This document shows positions 11,602 to 23,082 of a stretch of 64,000 nucleotides of DNA, in pieces. The translations under genes were made by a program, and so were the position numbers. The stretch spans positions 1,035,712-1,099,711 of the forward strand of contig NW_003546243.1 of the NCBI RefSeq assembly GCF_000090795.2, written 5' to 3'. Origin of the DNA: Amphimedon queenslandica. Taxonomy: Eukaryota > Porifera > Demospongiae > Haplosclerida > Niphatidae. The notes beneath the pieces are model-generated. The model made no database searches, had not been told where the DNA came from, and worked only from the letters and a program-made list of their open reading frames with translations. Position 1 is the stretch's first letter. Every line of letters starts with the position of its first letter.

Positions 11602-13960
11602 TCAAAATATAATCGTTGCGTGACGAGTGGCAGTAAGACCGTTATCGACTATGGTTACTGTAACTCTGTCCACAACCAAAGCTTCTGCACCTGGAACGTA
11701 TAAGACACAAGTTGGACCTCCTGTGCAGTATACTGTATTAGTATAACCATCTGTTCCAATAATAGTCATAGTGACTGTCGCTCCTGCAGTATAGCATTGA
11801 TAATTTACTCTAGCAACGTAATTCTGATATGGTGCTGGATCATAGGGAAATATACTTAAGCTTTCAATGTTGAGGGACATTCCATCACTGATCATAAAAG
11901 CTGTTGATACGCTGCTAGTGCCTGGAGTCAATGATAGTGTCCTTCCAGTGGCAGAATATTTTGCGCCACCAGGAAATATTGCAACTGGTTCCAGAAAGAT
12001 TTCCGAATCCCTGAAAAAGTCAATGACATCGTCAGTGTATTCTGTGATAGCATCACAAATTAAATCACTTACACGTTCCCCTGCAACAGTAGTTGACACT
12101 TTATCACATATAGAATCCACTCCTTTTAATATTTTTCTGCAAAATTTATGAATAGGAATAAGCCTTGCATGGGGAATCACCTTGAGAGCTGTTGCGAGAG
12201 TGTAGCAGAACACTTTCTCTGCACTATGCTTGATGCCAATGAATGACAAGGCAGTATTAAGATACGATTTGATATCACTATACCAGCTGCAGGTACTACT
12301 GAGAGCTGACTCAATAGCACTACACACCATGCCTATTTCATTACCTATTGTAGAAGCGGGTGCAGTTGGTATGTCAATATAATAAAGTCCTGGGGAGCTT
12401 GATAATTGACCTGTATATACATTAGCCTCACCATCATGAAGAGTATTTGCATAGACAATAGCATCATCCTCAGGCTGATCACATGATTCAACATTAACGG
12501 ATACACGAGCAGTATTCATTGCTTGAGCATTTCTTTTTGATCGAAAGCTCTTCCTTTTCATATTTTCAACATATGCATTGTCATTTGGTACACTTCCTTT
12601 GCTTCTTTTTCGTATACCATCAGTATCCAGGTTATCATCAATGCTCCGCTTTTGAGTTGATTCATCAGAATCATCAAAGCCAAGGTCTAAACTTGAGTTT
12701 GTAATATTGGCAGTTAAATCTAGGTTAACGATAAACTCCTGGGCAGTTTCTGGTATGTAAATGCTAACAGTCACTCTAGTGTAATTAGCATCAACATCCC
12801 AATTAAAATCCATCTTCATGCCGCTTGAGTCTATGGCAGACGATATCACTGAAGTACTATTATCAAGCTTTACGAAGGTAGTGTTGCCATCAGAATCAAC
12901 TGTTTCAAACCTTTCTATTTTTGTGGGAATACCATTTGAATCTTTGTCACCCACAACAAAAATCTGGTCACCATCTGGCGTATTAGCAGAGAATATGACT
13001 GGACTACTTGGATTTACAAAGAGATTAAAAGTTGTTTCAGTTTGCATATCTAAAAAAGAAAGCACAGCACACAATGAATGGTGTATTGTGTTGCAAATAA
13101 TATTCAAAGCTTACCACAACTAGAGCTTCCATTCCGATAGCCATAACCACAAGCACAGGATCCATTTCCACAAATTCCATTTGCACTACAGCAGTTTGGA
13201 CAACCTATAATGAATTAGTACCGGTAACTTCAACACAATTAATGACACCATTACCATTAGAGTCACCCCCAGTTGAACAATACAGTGTAGTTGCTGAACT
13301 AATGAGGTCACGATCATTAATTTGTATTGAACCACTTTTGGAAACCAAAGAAACTTCCTTGAAGGAAAAGTTTCTACAGAGATAGAGATACACTCAAGCA
13401 TTGGATTGGCATTAATAAAATACTTACCTTGGTACATATATGTCAACATGTGCACCACTACCTGTTGAACTGTCTTGTGCAAAAGTGCACAGCACCACAG
13501 TAGTAAGAATAAGGCAAGAAATGACAAATAATCTTGATGGAACTTTGACCAATAGACTTGCCATAAGGACACAAAGAACCAAAAGAAAAGGGTTCATTCT
13601 TCCTTGCATAGCTGGTGATGCTGTTGATGGAGGCTCCTGACGCCGTTGTAATGAAAGAGTGATGTGAGACATGTTTTCTCGATACACAGACTCTATCATG
13701 TCAAGATCATTTGAATTTTCCGAAAACTTAGTGACTTCAATTCGAATTCCACCATCACTCACATGCCAATTAATATTTCCCTATGATTCAACAATAACAA
13801 GTACTTCTAACAGTGATACATGCAATACCTTAACATTTGAGTTTATAGAGAATATCGTAACACCTGTAGCTGCAAGACTTGGGGTAAAGGTTTCAGTTTT
13901 GTTAGCAGCTTCAACCAAGCTCAAGGCAGCAAGAGTAAGAACAAAAAGAAGTAAAGACAT
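11602..13960 (-). CDS. Unrecognised 709-aa secreted/membrane protein
   Basis: Exons 13960-13829, 13780-13428, 13373-13267, 13204-13115, 13049-11602 join in phase. The start is a clear signal peptide (MSLLLFVLTLAALSLVEA). Residues ~95-135 contain a second long hydrophobic region (MASLLVKVPSRLFVISCLIL) ending CTFAQ, which itself resembles a signal peptide; either the protein has a membrane segment or a second promoter makes a shorter form. A small Cys module (CPNCCSANGICGNGSCACGY) is EGF-like. The 480-residue C-terminal part has several N-glycosylation sequons and basic sites (QKRS, IRKRS, FRSKR) that suit furin-type cleavage, then a Cys-containing region. No known domain is recognised. The 62-nt third intron has a clear TACTAAT branch site. 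Confidence 0.7.
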
Positions 13961-14132
13961 CTTTGCCTGCTAGGACCACAGCAGCCTATAATCACCTGAT
14001 GCAATAGACAATTTGATTGGTCCAATTTACAAAACTTAAAAGTAAACATGGCTTTCTTATAATCATAGCAATAATCATGACATGATGTTATTCTAATGAT
14101 GAATTTAATTTTAAAAACATTACTACAGAGAA

Positions 14133-17100
14133 TTATGATTTTGATTGTACAGATTTAGAACAGAGTTTCTCTAAAGTCGCCGATACTCTAGCAGGATTTC
14201 TCTTCTCTTCTTTTTTAAACTTGTTCTAAAAAATTTTTTTTAAAGACAAAAAATCATTGCCTGTTAAAAAGGTCACCCTACATACTCTACTCATGTATAC
14301 ATGTACTTATAGTTAGTCATTACCTTCAACTCTTTTCTATTTCTATGCGGTAATAGTAGTGTCATCATTGTGAAATCTGTACCAACTTGAGACAGTGCCT
14401 TGTAAAAATTATTTGTTTCTATTAAAATAAGGTTAATAATGTAGCATAATTTTACTTGCTAGTATTTGTAAAAGACCTACTGATATCAATAAGTTCATAC
14501 CTTCATTTGTCCATTTCTTTATCTTGTGTCTTTGTCTGAAAGAGGTCGAGGTCGTATGCCTTTCCTCTTCAGTCACTGTGTCACTATCAAAATGATTGAT
14601 AATAATATAATGAATCCAGAAAGAGGACTCACCTTAGACCCTCAAAAGGCTTCTGAGAGGTTTCAACGACCATACTTCATATAGAAAGAAATAGAAATTA
14701 ATGAGAATACTGCGTAATCTTATTTTGAGCTGATTCTGATCAAAAATTATTTTGATCAATTTTTTTACAAGTTTTAAAAGTTCCTCAAAAATCTAGCCAA
14801 AGTCCCTGTACTGTAGTACATGGTCTCGGGCCAAATTTTGCCGAAATTGAAAAGGAGAGAATTTTCATTCTTATAATTTTATCTGATGCATATACATGTA
14901 CTTATGCTGCGTAGAAAGTTTGAGTTGATTCCGATCAAAATTGAATTTTTAATGAATTTATAAAAGTTGCTTCAAAATTGAGCCAAAGTCCCTGTACTAT
15001 AGTACAGGGACTTTGGCCAAATTTTGGCAAAAATGAAAAGGAGAGAATTTTTTATTTAAAAATTTTTTTTCTATGCATATACATGTACTTATGCTGCATA
15101 GCAAGTTTGAGTTGATTCCAATATAATTTAGATTTTTTATGAATTTTTTAAAGTTGCTTCAAAATCGAGCCAAAGTCCCTGTACTATAGTACAGGGACTT
15201 TGGCCAAATTTTGGCAAAAATGAAAAGGAGAGAATTTTTTATTTTTATAATTTTTTCTGATCCATATACACGTACTTATGTTGCATAGCAAGTTTGAGTT
15301 GATTCCGATATAATTTAGATTTTTTATGAATTTTTTTAAAGGGTAACTACACCCCAAATTTTTTTTCCCTGAAATAAGTTGGTAATAAAGAAAGAATCAT
15401 AGGAAAAATAGCTAAAATTATTAAAAAGTACAAATTCTATACTAAATCTTGGGTCAAAAGTTGCCTTGCAGCCATTATGTCAAATCACTTCCGGTGGTGG
15501 GCGTGGTCACGCGATGACGTAGATGGGGGAACATTAGCAAGTTTCTGCATTGAAATATTAGCAACTTTAAGGCTAGATTTCTAAGTTCTGTGTGCAAGAA
15601 AGCAATTTTAATGAAGAGGACCATATAGAACTAATCAAGAGCTAACTACAAACATTTATACTGGTAACAAAATCTATCTATTTATGAAAAATGCTAAATG
15701 ACCAAATTTAAATTTTGACTGAATATTTTAGCTCTTTATAGCTTCTAATAATTGCAAAAATACCTTTTAGCTGCTTTCTTGCACACAGAACTTAGAAATC
15801 CAGCCTTGAATTTGCTAATATTTCAATGCAGAAACTTGCTAATGTTCCCCATCTAATATTCCCCATCTAATATTTAATATCTATGATCTACGTCATCGCG
15901 TGACCACGCCCACCACCAGAAGTGATTTGACATAATGGCTGCAAGGCAACTTTTGACCCAAGATTTAGTATAGAATTGGTACTTTTTAATAATTTTAGCT
16001 ATTTTTCCTATGATTCTTTCTTTATTACCAACTTATTTCAGGGGAAAGAATTTTGGGGTGTAGTTACCCTTTAAGTTGCTTCAAAATTGAGCCAAAGTCC
16101 CTGTACTATAGTACAGGGACTTTCGCCAAATTTTGGCGAAAATGAAAAGGAAAGAATTTTTCATTTCTATTATTTTATCTGATGAATATACATGTACTTA
16201 TGTTGCATAGAAAGCTTGAGTTGGTTCTGATCAAAATTGAATTTTTTACGAATTTTTAAAGTTGTTCGAAAATTGGACCAAAGTCCCTGCAATATACAGT
16301 CCTTGAAAATTGGCTCTTTCTAAAATGCTCATAACTATTGATTTTGTTGGAAAATTTCTATATAGCATAAGTATATTAATATGTATCAGAAAAATTTAAA
16401 GAAATTGAATTGATTTTGAAGCCAATTTTCGGGAAAAAATTCATAAAAACAGAAGCTGAGTACTATGACAAAATCCTGTGGAATTAAGGGCATTTTATCT
16501 TTAAAATTATTCCGCCCATGCTAATAATTAAGCTGTACCTATCTTCATCAATCTGTATAGTACCATCTGCTCCTATCTTTAGCTGTGGCACTATCCTACC
16601 GCCATCTTCCTCTTCAGGATCGTTATTGACTGGAGTACTTGGACTTTGAGAACTTGGACTTTCTTCAACACTTTTACCTCCTTGTGAATCAGGTGGACTA
16701 AATAAAAGAGATAGAGAAACATGAAAACATGCATCAGAAACTGTAATAAAAATATCCCAGCAGCTTAAAAATCACTTTAAATTTTAAAACTTTAAAAATT
16801 GTATGATTATCACATAATCTCTACTTTTACTATTATTATCCAATGTCTGAACAAGGAGCCACAAACTATGCACATTATTTTTGTAATGGACAATAAAGTA
16901 TAACCTAGCCAATGAAGTTTTCTTAGATTTCTTTCTGCTAGTGTCCGCTTTTGAAGAGCTAGTAATAAAAAGAATGAAAACTATTGTGAATGTGAATAAA
17001 TCAAGACACACCTCATTGGATTGGATGACGGATTATAATATATAAGCTCTTGCATTGTCATTGTCAATGGGTCTGGTGCCTCATTGAACTGCTTCTTATC

Positions 17101-17689
17101 AACTTTCCTCCTTTTTAAAGAGCTATTTCCTCCTCCTCCTTCTCCTCCTGAACTAGTCTAATATAAGAAAATAAGAAAAAAGACCTTACTTTAAAGAGAC
17201 ATGACTTACTACGTCTTGATCACTTTTATGACTTGACGAAGAGATGGTTCTGACTCTACGTCGTCCTTTATTAGTCTCCTCTGGCAACACTGTATCATCA
17301 AGAGGAGGCGAGTTTAATATAGGAGGACTATCACTAACGGCAGTAGTTCTAGTATTAGGAACTGGAGATGTATCGTTAGTGATTGAAACACATTCAACAG
17401 CAGTGATGCGGTCTAGAGTACTATCTTGGATCTGAGGAGTATCACTTACTACTAGCTGGATAGCGCTAGTAGCAGTCGATCCAGTTGTTGGCACAGAATC
17501 AGCAGTAGCAGTAGTGGTACTATCTGTTACAATTTCGTTATTGCTAGTCACTTTGGGGTCAATACTGGTCTTTTTGGTTTGATCCAGTGGCTGTGCTGAT
17601 GGTTTTCCTCTGGGCTTGATGCTTGGGGCAATCTTCTTTTTAATCCAGTGGGTCTTGCCTCCTGGAACTCCTTGCACTGTTGAAGTCAT
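14133..17689 (-). CDS. BDP1: TFIIIB component B'' (BDP1), short form
   Basis: Eight exons fit in phase: 17689-17210, 17157-17012, 16958-16905, 16697-16539, 14674-14633, 14583-14501, 14418-14324, 14225-14133 (383 aa). The order of motifs matches metazoan BDP1: LTMQELIYYNPSSNPM, then VPQLKIGADGTIQIDED, then a SANT/Myb domain (KKWTNEETNNFYKALSQVG, TDFTMMTLLLPHRNRKELKN, KFKKEEKRNP). BDP1 joins TBP and BRF1 on class III promoters to recruit RNA polymerase III. The protein stops about 25 residues after the SANT domain, far shorter than human BDP1 with its long repeat tail. The fourth intron (about 1.86 kb) is filled by repeats and an inverted-repeat element. An in-frame stretch upstream of the chosen Met could belong to another 5' exon. 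Confidence 0.88.
14715..15339 (+). repeat. 186-bp palindrome-core repeat array (left part)
   Basis: Three or more units in the BDP1 intron, with cores at about 14818, 14996 and 15181. The two better copies have a perfect 38-bp palindrome built on GTACTATAGTAC flanked by GGCCAAAGTCCCT and its complement. The array is interrupted by the inverted-repeat element at 15340-16070. Confidence 0.8.
15340..16070. mobile_element. Foldback/MITE element with TTAA target duplication
   Basis: A 731-bp element starts AGGGTAACTACACCCC and ends with the exact complement GGGGTGTAGTTACCCT. It is flanked by TTAA on both sides. The inverted repeats are very long: the left arm to about 15615 pairs with the right arm from about 15765, leaving a short loop. 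The right arm has a small extra segment near 15850-15885. There is no coding capacity, so it is non-autonomous. A TTAA duplication suggests mobilisation by a piggyBac-type transposase, but the terminal sequence alone does not prove this. It has inserted into the palindrome-core repeat array, so it is younger than that array. Confidence 0.82.
16075..16310 (+). repeat. 186-bp palindrome-core repeat (right part)
   Basis: Continuation of the array after the inserted element. The core near 16106 is perfect; the next (near 16294) is degraded. Confidence 0.75.
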
Positions 17690-18776
17690 GAGAAACTGAG
17701 AACCTAACTGAAAATCCTTGATAAGTCCTCGTGTTTGAGAGTGTTTGGCTGCTAATAAAAAAATAACAACCACGCCTATGAACTAGGCCGCACCTACGAT
17801 GACCACGCCCATAAATTGAGGTAAATTTTTACATAATTTCTTCTGGCACCCTAAACTGTTTGTTGTGGGAAAAAATTATAGTTTGGCTGGATCTATAATT
17901 TGTTTTTATCTAGTTTTTATTGTTTGGAGATGAAGTGTTGTTGCTCATTACATGCATGCTAGTCAAAACAGTTTAAGGTCATCACATTTTGTGTGGTCAT
18001 GTTCTCAGCAAAAAGGTGGGAGCTATGTGAACATTTAATATGCTAATTAATCCATTATTAGAAACAGTTACCAAAAGAGGCAACGAACAGCCAAACTTAT
18101 GTATACATTAATTGAATTTGTACTTGTGCATGTCTGCAACTCTCCATATTATATAATTGATAAGATGTAGCTATAGCTATTCGGCCATCAGTGGGTGAGG
18201 ATTTAACTGCACCCATGTCAGTGGACAAACAAATAATTAAGTTCATGATGTAGTGTTTGTAAACAGTGCCATGTAATTAAATAATTCCATAAACTGTTCT
18301 GGTCATTCCCTTGTGACAGTGTGAAGGATTCTCACCCCATCCATCTTGTAGAGAAATGATGTGGACTGCAGCTGCAGCACAGCTTTTCATTGGCAGATAA
18401 TAAGAGGGAATAGGCAAACATTGCTGGCCATTTTGTCAGCATACAAGCTTTGGCAACCTGTTTAATGTTACTGTACAATATCAATGAACAATGTTGTAGG
18501 GTAGAGTCTGCATAAGGCATGTCAACAAGCAAAGTTGATGTTCTATTATTAGCAACTTAAAACTACATACAGCTTGTTGTCTTGTTCCAGACATAGCTTC
18601 ACTGACCACAATTGCATTTTTAAGGCTTACTTGGTGTGTAAGTTTTATTAACTAAGGTATGAGTGGGTGTCTTTATTGAGTAGTGTGGGTATAAAAAGAC
18701 AGAATAATTCTACAATCAGATTGTATTATCAACACACTATTCTTCAGAGGACTCCAGTATATACTATTATTTTAGG
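17690..18776. other. BDP1 / CXCXC cluster spacer
   Basis: Spacer between divergent genes. It must contain the BDP1 promoter and, at its right end, the promoter of the first CXCXC gene. Short open frames in it show no family features. Nothing else is recognised. Confidence 0.5.
18690..18697 (+). promoter_or_regulatory. TATA box of CXCXC gene A
   Basis: TATAAAAA lies 87 bp before the start codon, a normal distance for a TATA box plus a short 5' UTR. Confidence 0.6.
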
Positions 18777-19708
18777 ATGAAGAATGAAATGGTTGGCTCT
18801 GCTGCTCTGCTCCTTTGCTTAGCTTATGCTACTCTCATAATTGTAAGTTATCCTTCCCCCATACAGACAAAGAGTCATAATACATTACTAAACCTCTTAA
18901 ACATTAGACCAGTAGTAATACTATGTCTGATGGAGGATCATGCTATGTGTAATAATGTAGACTATGCTGAGAATTACATGCATAACAAATAGTATGCACT
19001 TGATGTATGTTTCTATGGCAGTAAACATGTCAGATATTGCTCCAATAACCTTATTAGGAGTCCTTATATTAACCACTCCTCATTCCTGTAATTCATAACA
19101 GACTAACCTTTCGCACACACAAATATTTTGACAATTTACTCTCTTTCTCTATTTGATACTTCTCTCTCACACACACACACAAACATACAACCTCTTCCTT
19201 CTCAATACACAAACAGGATGTGGCAGACTGCATACCACATGACATGATTTACTTTCATGGTCAGGACTACTCACGATTTGCAAGGAACATAGGCATACTT
19301 CCTCTGCCACCACCTGTTCTACCTCCACCTCCTACTAACAATACATGCACAGCAACCTGTGGGTCTGATGGGCTAAAGGTCCTTAATACAGCTACCTGTC
19401 AGTGCATATGTGTACGAGGGATCCCAGCAATATGTCCTTCCCCATCTCCTAGAGCATCAACCAGGAAAACTAGAAAATCAAAATCAAAATCAAAATCAAA
19501 AAGGAGAAGAGAGCGTTCACACAAAACAAAATCAAGAACAAAATATTACGGCTGTCCAGAGTACACTAAAAATGGCAAACTAAAAAAACCAAAGACTCCA
19601 AAGGGTCGTAGCAAGAGTAACATCATTATACCAAGTCCAACTACCAGTCTCTGTCCTATTGGCCAAGCCATCGATCCTAGGACCTGTCAATGTGACTTTG
19701 AATTGTAA
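18777..19708 (+). CDS. CXCXC-repeat secreted protein A (short, KS-rich)
   Basis: Exon 1 (18777-18842) encodes a hydrophobic signal peptide (AALLLCLAYATLII) and ends at a phase-0 donor; exon 2 (19217-19708) encodes the rest (185 aa in total). The mature part has a Pro-rich lead, one CXCXC-type module (CTATCGSDGLKVLNTATCQC, then CVR), a strongly basic KSKSKSKSKRRRER tract, and a terminal half-module CPIGQAIDPRTCQC. The CXCXC motif is the one found in Balbiani ring 3 protein and the VEGF-C tail. This is the smallest member of the cluster and keeps the common ends with few repeats between. The Ser/Lys tract resembles that of gene F. Function unknown; extracellular location is inferred from the signal peptide. 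Confidence 0.78.
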
Positions 19709-20167
19709 CTATAAATAAAAACTATTATCATCATAACAGTCATGACACAATGATGATTATCATTACATTATAATGTTAAAAGTATTATTGCTTGTAAAAT
19801 TTTGATTTTAAAAGAACTTCATATTATACATTAATCAGAAATGATAAGTAAACTGAAATTACATTAAGCTAAAAACATGAATCAAAACAGCACTGAAAAA
19901 ATAAACCAAACACTATTGAATAATTATATAATCAGCTTAGTCTAAAAATAATTATATTTTAATGGAAAAGTGTACATTATTAGCATTGTACCAGCCATAA
20001 GGTTGGGTCAAGCAAAATGGAAGACTATTAGATAATCCATTCCCAAGAGACAATACACAAACTAATGGAGTCATTGTATATAAGGAAGCGCTCACCCACT
20101 GTGTTTTCATGTCAACAAGTTCTCACAGCCTTTGAATTAACTGTTATTGCTTTAAGGTTATATTACC
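19709..20167. other. Spacer between CXCXC genes A and B
   Basis: A+T-rich with poly(A)-signal-like AATAAA near 19712. The TATATAAG at 20077-20084 is the likely TATA box of gene B. No other structure seen. Confidence 0.55.
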
Positions 20168-21266
20168 ATGGGATCCTCTCCAAGAAGTGTTTACCTAGGT
20201 CTCTCATTGATTCTATTGACCTGCTTCATTATAGTAAGTATCAATGTCACTGTGAGAGACATATCAACATTCACTTATGTAGGCAGTGCAGGGACAATAT
20301 CCCACGAGGCATTTTCTACAGCGTCCATTGCCACCGCCTCGTCGTCTTGATTCAGAGTTTCATCAATCATCACTAACACACATTAAGGTCACATCTAATA
20401 TACCAGTGAGGTCACGCTCTGGTCTACGTCCTCCTAGTAGACGACCCCAACCAGCAAGAGAATTAAATTACATACAAAATAGACGTCCATATGACAATAA
20501 CAGACGTCCATATGACAATAATAGACGTCCATATGATACTAATAGGCGTCCATATGATACTATCAGACGTCCATATGACACTAATAGACATCATCCACAA
20601 AACCCGTTTCAACGTCATAGTCATTCACATGATCAGCGTCCATATTTACCTCGGCCTCCAGTACATGTAGGTCCTTACCCAACAGTACGTGGTAGAGTGT
20701 ATCCACTTCCTCCTCCAGTTCCGGCTCCTTATACAACCATTAGACGCTGTAACAGAAACCAGCAATGTCCCTCAGGCAAGACTTTTGATTACAATCAGTG
20801 TAAGTGTGTCTGTATTGTACAAGTGACCACATGTCCTGGAGCAATGAACTATAATTCCGACACTTGTAAATGTGAGTGTTCATCTCGTTTGGTCTGTAAT
20901 CAGTACCAGAGGCGTAACGATGCTCAATGTCGCTGTGATCCCATTCATTCTCCACCTCATCCTCCAACCACAACAGTCACTACGTCATCTTGTCCTGCTA
21001 CTTCTCGTTATCTTTGCAGCCCAAGACAGATTCTCAATCTTAGGACATGCCAGTGCCAGTGTCCACGTTTCTCTGCCAACAGGTGCAGCAGTCTTCAAGT
21101 CCTTGATCAAAGGACATGTCAGTGTGTCTGTCGAAACAGGTCAGGGAGGTGTCCTTATGGGAAGATAATGAATAGGAACACTTGTCAGTGTGAGTGCCCA
21201 CTGGTTCTTACTATTCGGTGCTACTATCCAAGGAGAATGGATCCAAACACTTGCAACTGTCGCTAA
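20168..21266 (+). CDS. CXCXC-repeat secreted protein B (RRPYDNN repeats)
   Basis: Exon 1 (20168-20233) encodes the signal peptide with core YLGLSLILLTCFII; the intron is phase 0; exon 2 is 20322-21266 (336 aa in total). After a basic Pro-rich lead, five tandem heptapeptides of the RRPYDNN/RRPYDTN type occur at about 20481-20587. Three CXCXC modules follow (for example CPSGKTFDYNQCKCVC), then a short His/Pro/Thr spacer, then a second block that starts CPATSRYLCS and has four modules, ending DPNTCNCR. This two-block plan is shared by genes C to G. Unlike those, B lacks the long basic/Pro linker before the last module. Secreted; role unknown. The CXCXC assignment is firm; any link to growth factors is not supported, as there is no PDGF/VEGF core domain. 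Confidence 0.85.
20481..20587 (+). repeat. Five 21-bp coding repeats (RRPYD-N/T-N)
   Basis: Tandem in-frame copies starting AGACGTCCATATGA within gene B exon 2, with small changes between copies. Confidence 0.85.
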
Positions 21267-22279
21267 GAGTGTAACTGAACAAAAATTATATAATAATTAA
21301 AATAATAATAATAATAATAATATTGATAAGATAATTATTAATTTAAACTCAAAACTGAATTGTTGTTGTCCTCCTCAATCTCTTACAAGAAAATAGAAAA
21401 GCTCAGAGTTATTAAATTTACATTAGAAAGTAAACATTATTATTATTATAAAAACAATTTTATAATCCTATTAGATTAAAAACTGAATTCAGAGCAAGAT
21501 AAAACATTCAATCTTTATTAAAACTAGTTCAAACATTTTATATAACGTAAAATATATGTGTCTCAAAATAAATAATAAAAAATCTCTCAAAGCAATTCAA
21601 AAAATACCCTGAAGTACAGGGTCTTTGGCCAAATTTTGAAGCAACTTTAAAAATTCATAAAAAATCCAAAATTGATCATAATCAGCTCAAATTTGCTATG
21701 CAACATAAGTACATGTATATGTATCAGAAAGAATTATAAAATAGATATTTCTTTATAGTCATTTTTGATGAAATTTGGCCAACAACCATGTACTTTAGCT
21801 TATTGCCTTTGACCTAACATTCTGGAGTATTTTTAAAATTCATAAAAATGCAAATGTATCAAGAATGTTCCCAATCAAAATATCCTGTATGATATCTGGG
21901 TAAACTTGAAAGCAAAATTAAAAATTTCTTTAAAAATGCAATTTTAATCATAATCTTTTAAATAGTATAAGAGCAAGTATATAAATCAGAAATGCACAAA
22001 GTGGGGGTATTGTATGAATAATGAATAACATAAAGGTTGCCAAGTAGAAACTATATACACCATGAGAATAGAAAAAGGAAATGTGTAGGCTAATTTAGAC
22101 TAAAATGGACTCAAAAATACAAAAAAACTCAAAGGTATTGACTTTATAAGTAACAGACTAAATATCCCTCCATCAAACTATAGATTACAAGAGTACTTTA
22201 TTATATAAAGAGAGCATTAAAAGCAATTTAGCATATCAATTACTTCACTTACAGGTTAAAACTTAATAGAGTGAGCAAA
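21267..22279. other. Spacer between CXCXC genes B and C
   Basis: A+T-rich. About 21600-21800 holds a reverse-oriented, degraded palindrome-core repeat. TATATAAAG at 22202-22210 is a likely TATA box for gene C, 78 bp before its start codon. Confidence 0.6.
21600..21800 (-). repeat. Palindrome-core repeat, degraded copy
   Basis: On the minus strand it reads AAAGTTGCTTCAAAATTTGG followed by the remains of the core; the AAGTACATGTATATGTATCA block of the arm is also present. Confidence 0.6.
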
Positions 22280-23072
22280 ATGAAGTGGACACTGAGCTGT
22301 CTCTGCTGCCTTTTACTTGCCTCTTTAGTAAGTTTATAATCCGTGGTTACTAACCAATCACTATTACCATTATAGGTGACAACCAGCAAGCTGAACTATC
22401 GTCACAAGTATAATCCAAAAGCAGGTGTAATTGGAGGTGTCAAATCAGTCCCAGTCCCAGGTCCTCTTATAGTACCCCAGCCTGGCCCAGCTCCAATTAT
22501 TCCAGTCCCAGGCCCTGGTCCATTCCCTGGTCCAGCATGTGGACGCATAATACAATGCCTCCCTGGACAGGTTTTTGATGAGAGGGTTTGTCGCTGTGTC
22601 TGTCCAGTACGTATACAACAGTGTCCAGGAGGATCAACATTTGATCAAGGCACTTGCAAGTGTCGATGCAATGCTGTATGCAACCAGTTTCAGGTACTTA
22701 ATGAAGCAGCCTGCAGGTGTGACCCACACAACAATCCACCAGCAAGTAATTGTCCAGGTTTGAGGTGCTTTGTAAATCAAGTTCCAAATTTCCAAACATG
22801 TCAATGCCAGTGTCGTAACTTAGTCCAGTGTCGCTTTCCTCAGATATTTAATCCAAGCACTTGTCAGTGTCAGTGTCCTGCTAACAGAGCCTGCACCAAT
22901 TTGCAGTTTGTAGATCCTAATACATGTCAGTGTGCATGTAGACAAGATATTGCTTGTCCAAGAGGACAGGTTAGGGATCCTTTTAGCTGTAGGTGTGAAT
23001 GTGACAGGAGAAGCTGTCGGTTTCCTCAAGTACTCAATCCTGATACCTGCCAGTGTGAATGCAGCAGACGTT
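22280..23072 (+). CDS. CXCXC-repeat secreted protein C, 5' part (cut by gap)
   Basis: Exon 1 (22280-22327) encodes the signal peptide MKWTLSCLCCLLLASL and ends at a phase-0 donor; exon 2 starts at 22376. The mature N-terminus (LNYRHKYNPKAG) leads into a PGP-rich stretch, then CXCXC modules as in gene D (CLPGQVFDERVCRCVC and others) until the reading frame reaches ten N at 23073. From the last PGP on, the sequence is almost identical to genes C2 and D, while the start of exon 2 is clearly different. The 3' end is missing, or is the piece after the gap if the locus was wrongly scaffolded. Confidence 0.75.
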
Positions 23073-23082
23073 NNNNNNNNNN
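23073..23082. other. Assembly gap (10 N)
   Basis: Ten undetermined bases inside the CXCXC repeat region. The sequence restarts at a point homologous to the beginning of the repeat block, not to its continuation. The true missing length is therefore unknown and should include the end of one gene plus the promoter and signal exon of the next, or the join is false. Confidence 0.97.
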
